From: Cristatella mucedo
Taxonomy: Eukaryota; Bryozoa; Phylactolaemata; Cristatellidae
NCBI GenBank assembly: GCA_009760855.2
Contig: WPIO01000010.1
Coordinates: 5,559,501-5,623,500 of the forward strand
Reading direction: 5' to 3'
Length of the DNA: 64,000 bases
Below the pieces are notes generated by a model, which did not search any database, had not been told where the DNA came from, and worked only from the letters and a program-made list of their open reading frames with translations. The stretch's first letter is position 1, and each line of letters starts with the position of its first letter. Positions 33,258 to 42,742 of this stretch are shown one piece after another. The position numbers and the translations under genes were made by a program.

Positions 33258-33535
33258 TTTTAAGTACTGCAATTACTTGTTGTTTATCTTCTACACCTAA
33301 TCCATGTTTTCTACCATGAGCTAAAACTCCTTCACCTTCCATTCCTAGTCCGTGTTTTCTGCCATGTGCTAGTACACCTATGTCATGTTTTTTCCCTGTG
33401 CTAGTACACCTAGTCCATGTTTTCTTCCATGTGCTAAAACTCCTTCACCTTCCATTCCTAGTCCGTGTTTTCTACCATGTGCTAAAACACCTTCACCAAC
33501 ACTTCTTAGTTTAACAAACTGATTTCTCTTCTTTT
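33258..33535 (-). pseudogene. Basic tandem-repeat region upstream of the protease
   Basis: On the minus strand the peptide VLAHGRKHGLG recurs four times, partly with the spacer MEGEG, plus one degenerate copy (VLAQG). At DNA level this is a repeat of about 33-48 bp on the plus strand (CCATGTTTTCT..CCATGTGCTA). The frame changes in an A6 run near 33,396. The region lies between a CxxC protein and the protease and could be an N-terminal extension of either. Basic repeats suggest DNA binding, by inference. Confidence 0.6.
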
Positions 33536-33657
33536 TTAAATAGTGCAAATAACTATTAACATCCCTCTCAATAATTTAGATGAATCTACTTCAACATATT
33601 CCTCATGAATTGTATCAGTTGGTTGTTTACATTTAACACAATAAATTTCTATATCTA
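33536..33657 (-). pseudogene. Small CxxC (zinc-binding) protein
   Basis: Minus-strand frame IEIYCVKCKQPTDTIHEEYV with one CxxC pair and a second Cys in VICT near the end. Small proteins starting with YCVKCK are found in adintoviruses and Polintons. No ATG remains: ATA stands directly after a TATAGAT motif at about 33,657. The frame is lost in a T3A6 stretch at its end. The gene diverges from the ATPase across a shared AT-rich start region. Confidence 0.6.
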
Positions 33658-33674
33658 TAATATTATAGAAAATG
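33655..33674. promoter_or_regulatory. Shared divergent start region (CxxC protein / ATPase)
   Basis: CTATAATATTATAGAAAATG: on the plus strand TTATAGAAAATG starts the ATPase at 33,672. On the minus strand TTATAGATATAG faces the CxxC protein. Both starts fall within about 20 bp. Confidence 0.55.
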
Positions 33675-34278
33675 TCTTTGAGAGTTAGAGCATTCAATTT
33701 GGACAAGATGTAGATACTGGACATAAAGAACCACTTCCTAAAGTACCTATTAGTACCCATTATTAGTACCCATTAGTACTTGGACCAAATGGAACAGGTA
33801 AATCACAATTAGTAATGAATTGGATATTTTATGGAATGTTAAATTCTGATACTTTCACAATCATTGCTTCAAGTTTAGATCAAAAGTTATATCGTGGACT
33901 TATGTCAATAGCTAAAGAAAACCCTGCTTATTTTTGGGTTAACGGAATTTATTCTATTCCTGAAGTTGATTCATATAAAAATGGTAAGAATGTTGTTGTA
34001 CTAGATGATTCGATGACAGAAGATCAAACTAAGATTTTGGATTTTTTAATAGAGGTAGACACAATGGATTGAACATATTCAACCTAGCACAAGGATTTAC
34101 TAATATTCCCAGAAGAGAAATAAGAAACAATATAAACATGATAATAATCTTTAAACAAAATGATACTGATATAGAATATATTCGTGATTCGTATCTCCGT
34201 GATAGAGACAAGAAAAAGTTTAAAGAATGGGTTAACTCTTGTACTAGAAATAGGTTGGGGTATTGTGTTATTGATTAA
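33672..34278 (+). pseudogene. FtsK/A32-type packaging ATPase, broken
   Basis: Genome-packaging ATPase of Polintons/adintoviruses. Walker A is LGPNGTGKSQ (GxxGxGKS at 33,782-33,805), the Walker B-like strand VVVLDD lies at about 33,991-34,008, and NLAQGFTNIPRR and IIIFKQNDTDIEYIRDSY follow. The ATG at 33,672 follows TTATAGAAA. Just before Walker A, a 13-bp unit ATTAGTACCCATT is tandemly duplicated and brings a TAG in frame. The frame changes again in a T6 run at 34,038-34,044. The frame ends at TAA 34,276, with coding-looking sequence beyond it. Confidence 0.85.
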
Positions 34279-34359
34279 ACTAAGACAGAAACAGAAGGAA
34301 GGTTTTGGTCTGTATATAGTACAGGTAAACAATTATTAACTATTTTTAATTCTATATGG

Positions 34360-34642
34360 GAAAATTATCAATGGAAAGTTGTACGCAAGTAAGAATAAAC
34401 CTTGTAGAGAAAGTTTTCAAGAAGTACTAGATTTAGAGAATAAACTTGCTAATTTAGAAAATTTACCTGTTGCTAGTATACTTTATAATAGTCAAGAAAT
34501 ACAAAGAATTGAGGCAGAAATGCTAGCAAGAGATAGAGTAGAGCATGAGTTGAACTAACGTGCTTTAGAGAAATCAACTGATAATTCAGGTAATTTTGTT
34601 ATTGATAAACTAAGAAAAGTTAGACCTACAGTTTCAATTTAA
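34360..34642 (+). pseudogene. Helical protein remnant between ATPase and VVP-repeat gene
   Basis: Coding-looking sequence (SFQEVLDLENKLANLENLPV, SQEIQRIEAEMLARDRVE) with an in-frame TAA at about 34,558. It ends in TAA at 34,640-34,642, immediately followed by the ATG of the next gene. It is predicted helical or coiled. The start is unclear. No family recognised. Confidence 0.4.
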
Positions 34643-35370
34643 ATGGAACGATGGGAACAAATGAAAAAAGTATTAGATGAAAAAGAGCTTGTAGATAATT
34701 CTAATGTAGTAAAAAAGAAATTTGCTGCTATTGCAGAAGGAAAGTATAAAAAAGCTACTAATATTGCAAATCAATCAAAGACACATGCAGCTAATCCAGA
34801 ATTCAGAAAAAGTTCTATTGATGAATTTCAGAAAGCAGTTGCAACTCATCTAAATGTTAATCCTTCAACTGGTATGAGATCTAAGAAAAAAGCTAAAATA
34901 CAAGAAATAGTAAGTGATTCAACAAAAAGAAAAACACCTAGTAGAAGTGATACTACTGTTGTTCCTGTTGTTCCTGTTGTTCCTGTTGTTCCTGTTGTTC
35001 CTGTTGTTCCTGTTGTTCCTGTTGTTCCTGTTGTTCCTGTTGTTCCTGTTGTTCCTGTTGTTCCTGTTGTTCCTGTTGTTCCTGTTGTTCCTGTTGTTCC
35101 TGTTGTTCCTGTTGTTTCTGTTGTTCCTGTTGTTCCTGTTATTCCTGTTGCTCCTGTTGTTCCTGTTTCAGAAACAAGTATTCTAAAAGATAAAAAACAA
35201 TATTTACTTGATATTTTTAAATTTTTCATGAACCAAATACTATTGAATATCATAATAAATCTAGTGATTCTATTTCTGATATAGTGATTACTATTACTGA
35301 TCAGAATCTAAAATTATTAGATTTTAGTTCAAAACAAATTATTGTTGTTATAGAAATTCTTCAAGTTTAA
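34643..35370 (+). pseudogene. Val-Val-Pro repeat protein
   Basis: Starts MERWEQMKKVLDEKEL directly after the previous TAA (TAAATG). The N-terminal about 100 residues are basic and helical (AAIAEGKYKKATNIANQSK). Then comes a run of about 22 Val-Val-Pro units, and a C-terminal part in two frames: to 35,284 in the original frame, or to TAA at 35,368-35,370 after a T5 run near 35,222. The second looks more like coding sequence and ends just before the next start motif. The repeat could be a rigid extended linker or stalk. No family recognised. Confidence 0.6.
34957..35166 (+). repeat. (GTTGTTCCT)n minisatellite within a gene
   Basis: A 9-bp unit repeated about 22 times, encoding Val-Val-Pro, with a few substitutions near the right end (GTTGTTTCT, GTTATTCCT, GTTGCTCCT). 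Because the unit is 9 bp, copy-number change keeps the frame. ORFs in the other frames and strand are shadows. Confidence 0.95.
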
Positions 35371-35376
35371 TATAGG

Positions 35377-36276
35377 AAAGTTTCAATAAGATTAAGTGGA
35401 ACAGCTAGTACAGAATCAAAAACATTAGTACTACCAATTATGCTTGGGTCTGATTCAGGCTATAATAAAATTGGTTTATGTAGACTAGAGTTTACTTATA
35501 CTAATAAAGTTGTATCAAATATTGTTGCTGGAGTTAATGATAGATTTTGGTTTCAATGGAATTTAACTGATCTTTCAAAAACATACTGTACTATTCCTCC
35601 TGGTTATTATGATTCTGGTAAAACTGTTTCAGCTCTAAATAAGGCATTATCAGAGCCTCAAATAAAAACAAGTATTGCTCAAAATGGCGCTGTATCAATA
35701 GTAACAACTAGTGCTTTTTATGATACAACAAAAAGAAATAGTACTGGTATTATATTTAGTGTTGATACAGAAAATAAAATATGAATGCAAGTAGTTTGAG
35801 ATTATGTTGTTTTACTTGGAAGTGCTGCTGGAGTTGTAAATTCAATTGGAGATACAGATTTTAATTGAAATCAAAAAGGAACAATTAATGATAAAGACGT
35901 TGAAAGAACTCCTTATGAAGCAAGAGCAAAGGCAATGTATTTTACTGGTATGTATAAAGCATGGAATAAAATGCTATTACCAGATAATACAGGAATTTTA
36001 TGGATAAGGGTTGATTGTGATTTAGCTGATCCTTTTAAGAATTATATAGAAAGAAAAAAAGGACTCTTAGAACAATCTTCATCTTTATATATTATCGATA
36101 TTGATGATATTAGTCCTGGTGAAAAGTTTGATCTTCATATTAGTAATACATTATTCTTACCAACTCGAGAGAATATAGATTCAATAAGTAATTTTAAAAT
36201 AGCATTAAGTGATCAAAATGGAAATCCTTTAAATATTATTACTGATGTACTTGCAACAATAGAAATTTCAAAGTAA
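35377..36276 (+). pseudogene. Probable minor capsid (penton-like) protein
   Basis: The position between the ATPase block and the major capsid gene, the length of about 300 codons and the beta-rich look fit the minor (single jelly-roll) capsid protein of Polintons. I assign it mostly by context. Visible stretches are SDSGYNKIGLCRLEFTY, NDRFWFQWNLTDLSKTY and VERTPYEARAKAMYFTGMY. The gene follows a TATAG motif (AATATAGGAAAG), but no ATG stands there, so the start seems lost. Only TGA stops occur in frame (35,782, 35,797 and about 35,866), with no frame change. It ends in TAA just before the next TATAG motif. Confidence 0.6.
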
Positions 36277-36287
36277 TATAGAGCATG
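36276..36287 (+). promoter_or_regulatory. ATATAGAGCATG start motif
   Basis: AATATAGAGC precedes the ATG at 36,285, overlapping the end of the minor-capsid frame. Confidence 0.5.
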
Positions 36288-36844
36288 GGTAGTTATGCAA
36301 GAGTTGGACATGGAAATATACATGGTGGTAAATATTAAGGATCTGGATTGTTAAATAAAGTAATTGGTGGTGTTGGAACAGTAGCACCTGTTGTAACAGG
36401 ATTAACCAGTCTTAGTCTGAATATTGCTAACAAAGGTATTGGAATGCATCAAGCAAGAAAACTGATTGAACTATAAACAAAGAAAGAAATCAGGAATATG
36501 CTAACAAACGCAGAGATATGGATGATAAACTTGAAGAAGAGAAAAGAAGGAAAGAACTTGAATATGAACTTGAGGAAAAAAGGAAGGAGAAGATTATGAT
36601 AAGATGAAAGATGAAAGAGATGGATCTTGAAACTAAACGTGCTATGTTAGATAAACTTAAGCCAAAATCTAAAAAAAGCCGTAAATCAAAGATTGAAGAA
36701 GAACCAGAAGTAGAAGGCTATTCTGAAACTCTTAAGGATAATGATCCAATAGCATATAAAGAAATAGAGAAAGTGATTAGCACTACAGCTGTTGCTCCTT
36801 ATGTTAGACCTGATGGTTATGGTGGTAGTATGAAGAAAAAATAG
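36285..36844 (+). pseudogene. Gly-rich/coiled-coil virion protein candidate, broken
   Basis: Starts MGSYARVGHGNIHGGKY. After an in-frame TAA it has a hydrophobic Gly-rich stretch (GLLNKVIGGVGTVAPVV), then a highly charged coiled-coil (KLEEEKRRKELEYELEEK) and a basic/acidic C-terminal part (KPKSKKSRKSKIEEEPEVEG) ending PDGYGGSMKKK. Stops: TAA about 36,337, TAA about 36,473, TGA 36,605, plus frame changes near 36,490. It lies between the two capsid genes. A minor virion or scaffold protein is plausible, by position only. Confidence 0.5.
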
Positions 36845-36872
36845 GAGCTGGATTATATATCCAAAGTAAAAA

Positions 36873-39800
36873 ATGATTTTTAGTTTTTTATATAGAGATA
36901 AAATAGCAAGTGCACCTATAGATAGAATACCTGAATTAGGAGATCCTGATTTTCCTGATTATAAACTGAGAGACTATCAATACAGAGAATTCTACCTATC
37001 AAATGGAAATGAGACAGATAACATTGCAAGCAAACAAGTAACATTCATTTTTCCTGGTAAACAACAAACATGTTATGTTCTATCAGATGCATATCTTTTA
37101 CTTGAGGGTCAACTTGGAACACCAGATGCTAATAATGTTAATACTCTTGTTGAACTCAAAAAAAGTCTTGCTGTTGGACTTGTTAATAACGCAGGTGCTT
37201 GGTTGTTTAGTAATATGAGAATTAGGCTTGGTACTGAAGTGATTGAAAGTCTACCACAAAAAGAAGCAGTTGGAACTGTTTCAAAACTTATGGGTCTTCT
37301 ATGTTATCCAAATGACTACAATAGGACTGAAGGCCTAGCAACAGGTTGGAAAAACGGCCTATGGTTTACCACAGACATTAAACTAGCCAGGTCTACTAAA
37401 CGAAAGCTTGAAAAAGCATACAAAAGATCCGGACTAACTGTCCATCGACAGGCATATGAAGACTACTGTAGGTCGTACCAATCAATCCTAGCAAAGGCCA
37501 AGTCTAGCTTCAATAGAAACACTGTTGAATCACAGATGCACAATCCAAAAATGCTGATGTCGACAATAAACCATCTCCTCAACCGTTCCCAGATTAGCTC
37601 CTTACCTGGTGATCCTTGTGATGATCTAGCCGATCGCTTCTCTTGATTCTTTGTGCAGAAGATAGACAGGATCAGGGAATCCATCCCTGCGATGACAACC
37701 TCCCCACTAGAATGCTGTTCCTTGGTTCCTGGCTGCACCTCAATGTCTGCATTTAAGCAGGTCACTAGTGATCTAGTCCTAAAGTTCGTATCACAATCAA
37801 AGAAGACAATAAGTCCTCTGGACCCTATTCCCACTATCCTGCTCCTACGTTGCATTGATCTGCTGCTGCCATTCATAACTAACATCATTAATATGTCATT
37901 AGCCTCAAGTCATGTCCCAGCACCTTTCAAAAAAGCTGTAGTCAGGTCTCTTCTCAAGAAAGCAACACTAAACCAAGAGAACTTAAGCAACTATCGCTCA
38001 ATCTCCCTTCTACCATTCCTATCAAAGACACTGGAACAGGTCGTGGCAGACCAGCTGAACTTATATATCAAAACCTCACACCTTGCTAGTAAGTTCCAGT
38101 CTGGCTTTAGAGCTAATTACTCCACAGAGTCAGCATTGCTTAGCGTATACAACGACCTACTTAGTAATGCAGACATGGGTAGAGTGTCTCTGCTTGTTTT
38201 GCTCGATCTTTCGGCAGCTTTTGACACCATCGATCACAAAGTTCTTCTAGAGCGCCTCTCATCTCGCCTGGGCATCACTGGCACTGCTCTGCAGTGGTTC
38301 AGGTCCTATCTCAGTGGGAGACTCCAGAGTATTGACGTGAATGGACAAAGATCATCGGAAGTCTGATCCTCTGAAATATGGAGTACCTCAGGGCTCCGTG
38401 CTAGGTCCGGTTCTTTTCACGGTTTATACTCTCCCTCTTGCTAATGTGATTGCCAAGCACAATCTAGGCTTTCACTTCTACGCGGATGACACTCAGTTGT
38501 ACCTTTGCTTTGATCCCTCCCAGCCTTCGAGCACCTCAAACTCTCTCAACTAACTTGCTGCATGCATTGATGACATCCGCACTTGGATGGGAGTAAATTT
38601 TCTTAAACTAAACGATGACAAAACTAACTTACTAGTTATGGGCAAACCCAGTGTGATTCAGAGATTGGAAAGGCTGTCTCTCAAAATTGGCTCTGCCAGC
38701 ATATCTCCTGTCGAATCAGCTCGAAATCTAGGTGTCATATTCCAAAGCGACCTCTCGTTAGACGACCATATCAGCTCCACAGTCAAATCTGCCTATTTTC
38801 AGCTTTATAACATTTCTAAAATTAGGGCTTGTTTAGATAAGGATACCACGTCTAAGTTGGTCCATGCATTAGTGACATCTCGTCTCGACTTCTGAAACTC
38901 ACTGCTTACTGGCCAACCGGCATGTGCGATCAGGCGATTGCAGCTGGTGCAAAACTCTGCAGCTAGACTTGTCTGTCGTGAGCATCGCAGTTGCCACATT
39001 ACTCTACTTCTTGCCGACCTGCACTGGCTACCAGTCAAGCAACGGATTGACTTCAAGGTTTTTTCGCTCACTTTTAGGTCCCTTCATTCTATGGCTCCAG
39101 CCTATCTGTCAGATATACTACCCCATCAGGCCAAGCATCGTACCACCCGCTTTTCGGAATCCACCAGTCTACAAATACCTCGTACAAACCTTAAATCCTT
39201 TGGAGACCGTGCATTTAGTTCGTATGCTCCCAAAGCCTGGAACTCCATCCCGACCTGCGTCAGAACATCCCCTGACCTGACCACATTTAAAAGGAACTTA
39301 AAAACATACTTATTTAGGACAGCATTTAGTGGGTCCCTCTGATTCGTCCTTGATGATGTGCTTATGCGTGCTGACACTGTGCATGCTGCCACTAACATTT
39401 GCATGCTGACCCTGTGCATGTCACCCGTAACCATGTTATTCATTTTGTTTGTTTTTCAAGCATGATTTTACTTACCATTCAATTGCATTTCCCTTTGCAG
39501 CAAATGTAAAGCGCCTAGAGAGAGATTAAGTTCTCTGAGGGCGCTTTATTAAGTACATCACTGTTATTATTATTATTAATAAAAAAGATGAAGCAAATTC
39601 AATAGATGATATTATTGTAATTAATTCTTATACTAGTCTTAATGCTTCTGCAGTAAATATTACTGGTGGAAATACTTGTTCTAATTTTGGTTTTATGTAT
39701 AGAAGAGCTAGTATAAACAATCTTGTTGAAACTAATCCTGGAACATTTAGTATTGCTCTTCCACTATCAAGACTCTCTGGTTTGTGCGCTGATATGAATA

Positions 39801-40661
39801 AAATTCTTTATAATATTCCTTTTTCTCTTGAAATGACCAGAGTTGGTGGAAATGATTATGAAGCTATTGTGACTGGAGCAACTGGTCTTGTTGGTGATAC
39901 TGCACATACTATTTCAACGAGAGGATCAACTGTTGGAGGCAATCCTAATATAGCTAATGGTGATGGTGTATACACAAACTTCAAAATTGCAATGTCAAAA
40001 ATGAGACTCATTGTTCCATGTATAGTTCTTAAAGAGAGTGTTCAAAGAGCACGTGCTGATATCTCGCGAAATATCAAAGAAAATAAGACTTAATTACAGA
40101 GTTAGACGATAGAAAAATATTACTATAAGTAGTCTTAATCAAGGACTTAAATTCACTAAAACTCTATCAGTTCAAAATACAGTTAATAAAGTTAGATGGT
40201 TGATTGTTGCTGCACAAAATTACAAAAAATATGGATTCTATTATCAAAGTCCTTGTACTTACAATCATTGTGATATTAAAAGTGTTAGTGTTCTTGCTAA
40301 AGGATCTAAACAATATCCTAGTGTGCTAAGATCTTGTGACCCTAAAAAAAAAGGAAAATGTGCTCAATCATACAGGGATTTCACAACCTTCAGAAAACAA
40401 TACCTTGGACCTAATGAAGTTACTAAACCTGTTGGAATTAATTATCCTGAATGGCTAAGTCTTTATCCTATCCATGTTATTGATTTGCAATACAATGATG
40501 AACCTCTTAGAGTATCATCTAGACTTGATGTAACTATTGAATTCAATTCTACTATTCCATCTTATAACACACAAATAATTATTCACTATTTGACTATTTT
40601 TGAGAATACTGCTGAGCTAACATCTAATGGTAATGGAACTATCTTTACTTGTAGTAAATGA
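36873..40661 (+). pseudogene. Major capsid protein (double jelly-roll), split by a LINE
   Basis: The 5' part is 36,873-37,354, and the 3' part resumes at about 39,580 and ends in TGA at 40,659-40,661. The start MIFSFLYRDKIASAPIDRIP, then SKQVTFIFPGKQQTCYVLSD and LLLEGQLGTPDANN, match the N-terminal jelly roll of Polinton/adintovirus hexon-like capsid proteins. The 3' part has FSIALPLSRLSGLCADMNK, MRLIVPCIVLKESVQRARAD and WLSLYPIHVIDLQYNDEPL. The LINE-A insertion lies inside an A-rich codon run after LATGW. Further damage: a frame change in an A4 run near 40,081 and a TAG near 40,107. No TATAG motif precedes the ATG. Instead TTATATATCC lies 20 bp upstream. Confidence 0.9.
37355..39580 (+). mobile_element. 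LINE-A (L2/CR1-like) insertion in the capsid gene
   Basis: A 5'-truncated non-LTR retrotransposon that starts after its endonuclease domain. It carries most of ORF2, with reverse transcriptase motifs [33 protein letters not shown] and [12 protein letters not shown] (YADD at about 38,480), then a C-terminal region, a 3' UTR and a (TTA)n tail at about 39,563-39,580. ORF2 has a few breaks: TGA 37,645, a small frame change near 38,355, TAA 38,551 and TGA 38,894. Short A runs on both sides (37,350-37,354 and 39,581-39,586) are consistent with a target duplication. It is better preserved than the surrounding viral genes, so it inserted later. Confidence 0.92.
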
Positions 40662-40701
40662 ATGTTTGTGTATGATGGAAAAGATTTTTAATAAAATTAT
40701 A

Positions 40702-41405
40702 ATGACTAAATATAATGCAAAAAAACAAATTGTATTCAAGGGTCTGATGAATGGAATAGAGCTATGAGTTTGAATATTGGTGGATCAGAAGTTTATTCTG
40801 TTCTAGGTAACGATATGGTTTTTGGAGCACAAATTGATTGTGATATTGAATTAATTTCAAATAGAAAACTAAAGAAATATATTGCTAATTCACAGACAGT
40901 GAGATTTCCTCAAATGTTATTTGGTAAAGTGTTTGAAAATATCGCTGCTAAATACTTAGAAATGAAACTAGATAGAAAGATTGAGAATGCTAATGAGTGT
41001 TTTGTTAGCGATGGAGTTTACCGTTATTCACCCGATGTAATTATTGACGAAGATACACAATGGACTAGAAGTATAGTTGAGGAATTTGTTCCAAAACAGT
41101 ATCATGCTCAATTTTTTTTACTTGGTCTTTATGTTCTAAAGTTGAGTGGATGTTTCTATAGTGAATTTGAAATATTTGTTGAGGGTTTGAATTGTCAAGA
41201 AGAACCTAAAAATTATATAGCAGCAGGAAGTGTTAGAATTCCTACAAATTATGTTTTTGATATGCCAGTTCGTGAACGACTATTTATGTTTTTACTTAAA
41301 GATAAAAAGTATTATGATTTTGAATTTGATATAATAAGTGATTATGGTCGTTTTTACAATAAAAATAGTTTTGGTTTTGATATGAAATATATTTATAAAA
41401 AGTAG
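40702..41405 (+). pseudogene. YqaJ-like (lambda-exonuclease type) recombinase nuclease
   Basis: The N-terminus has QGSDEWNRAMSLNIGGSEVY, the entry motif of YqaJ/alkaline-exonuclease nucleases. Then come FGKVFENIAAKYLEMKL (the G..E..A helix), YRYSPDVI (PD of the PD-(D/E)xK core) and IVEEFVPKQYHAQFFLLGLY (the acidic strand and Q motif). The usual E-x-K is not exact: EEFVPK places the Lys further away. The frame from 40,764 to TAG at 41,403 is open. The first 20 codons are separated by an A7 run near 40,719. Such exonucleases serve recombination in baculoviruses and phages and are not part of the standard Polinton set. Confidence 0.65.
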
Positions 41406-41408
41406 AGA

Positions 41409-42318
41409 TACAAATTGTAGAAGAAAAATATTTTGGTAGATTTAGTAGAATTGTTCCAGTAGTTAAAGAAATATTAGTATTAAAAGTTAATGGAATTATT
41501 TTATCAGATCTAAATGCAAATGGTAATAGAATTCATCATATCATATCAGATCCTATTAATGATAGTGATGCTGTAACAAAATCTTATGCTGATACTAGTT
41601 TTGTAGTTAATTCTGGAACATCACTTAATCTTGCTGGTAAAACAATTAGTAATCTCGGATCAGGAGTAAATCCTAACGATGGAGTTAATGTTAGTCAAAT
41701 AAATAATTATGTTAAAAAAACAGGTGATGCAATGTTAGGAGACTTAAATATGAATAGTTAGGCTATAACATCTACTAATTGGAATTCAGGTAATGCTAAT
41801 CCAACAGTGGTAAATGATGATTATTGTGTGACCTATGGAGCAATTGAGAGGGATGTATTATTGAAAGCATTCCCTTCAACAACAAATATAAATATGGGGG
41901 TAATTCAATAACAAATGTTGCTGATCTTGTTAATCCTAGTGATGTTGCAACAAAGAATTATGTAGATAAAACATTTAAAAAAATAACAGAAGAAATAGCG
42001 ATCTCGATGAATCCTAATTCTAATAATTCAATTCTAAATCTATCAGAACCTTATTCATGGACAAATAAAACATCTCCACCAATAATGATATTAAATGTTA
42101 TGGTTGTTGGAGCATCTAACTGTGTATTTCTAAAACCTAATACTGATACAACTGTTGTATCTGGTGATGTAAGAGCTGTAAATACTTCTCCGACTGGTGT
42201 TGATTTAAAGTATTATGCATACTTTACTAGATTACCAACAGAATATTACTTCATTGACAATCTTGGAAATTTAAAGGAAATCTTCTCGATCAGTTATGTA
42301 GCCTCCCGAAAAGTATAA
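41409..42318 (+). pseudogene. Phage-tail-fibre-like protein 2, broken
   Basis: Contains repeated fibre motifs: GNRIHHIISDPINDSDAVTK with SYAD (about 41,530), then NYVKKTGDAMLGDLNMNS (about 41,707), and after a break NVADLVNPSDVATKNYVDKT (about 41,918). These resemble the shaft repeats of tailed-phage fibres. The C-terminal about 100 residues from 42,007 are an open frame (MNPNSNNSILNLSEPYS and onward) ending in TAA, a candidate head domain. Breaks: TAG at about 41,758 and a frame change in a G5 run near 41,895. The N-terminal boundary with the nuclease gene is unclear. No ATG is obvious. Confidence 0.65.
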
Positions 42319-42344
42319 ATAAACTATTAAAACTATTAACTATT

Positions 42345-42729
42345 TTAATTTTGTAGCTTTACATTTACCGTCAACAAGAGGGAATAGTTTGAAATGTAAC
42401 AGATGGCTTCATGATCTAAACAATGATGTAAGCAATAGGTAGAGCAACAACCTTGTTTTAAGTGTTTCTTGACTAAAGAATATAATTTAGCTAGTCTCTC
42501 TTTTTTAAATGAATTAGTATCTATATAATATCATGAACAGATTATACTTGTATCATTACGTAAAAGACTAGAATCAAAATCTGTTTTTTATATCTAAATC
42601 ACACTTATCACATCGTATTTCATATTTTTGTTTTGGTCTCTTTGCTTTTACTTTAATATAAGGATGACCTGATTCAAGGTATTCACTTTCACTAAATTTA
42701 TTTAAACATATATCACAAATTATTTCCAT
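42345..42729 (-). pseudogene. Zinc-finger-like protein, minus strand
   Basis: Starts MEIICDICLNKFSESEYLES at 42,729. It has CDIC and CDKC (two CxxC pairs about 35 residues apart) and a basic linker VKAKRPKQKYEIR. The frame is open for 51 codons to TGA at 42,574. Further minus-strand coding-looking sequence with Cys/His (HLKQGCCSTYCLHHC) continues in other frames to about 42,345. It diverges from the integrase gene over a 10-bp gap. It could be a regulatory or DNA-binding protein. Confidence 0.55.
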
Positions 42730-42742
42730 TCTCTATAGAATG
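42727..42742. promoter_or_regulatory. Bidirectional start motif CATTCTCTATAGAATG
   Basis: Sixteen bases hold two start codons facing apart: minus ATG at 42,729 and plus ATG at 42,740, with only TCTCTATAGA between. Each strand reads a TATAG-type motif directly before its own ATG (CTATAGAATG on plus, CTATAGAGAATG on minus). Confidence 0.65.

Noticed and set aside
33300..33500. CRISPR-like direct repeats
   Set aside because: The repeats are short coding repeats of the VLAHGRKHGLG peptide in an animal genome, without uniform unique spacers.
34846..35253. Thr-Gly-rich (minus strand) and Leu-Phe-rich (second plus frame) ORFs
   Set aside because: Shadows of the 9-bp VVP repeat. The plus frame from 34,643 has non-repeat coding sequence on both sides and a start next to the previous stop.
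39126..39443. Minus-strand ORFs inside LINE copies (for example 105 aa here)
   Set aside because: Antisense shadows of LINE-A ORF2 and its 3' UTR.
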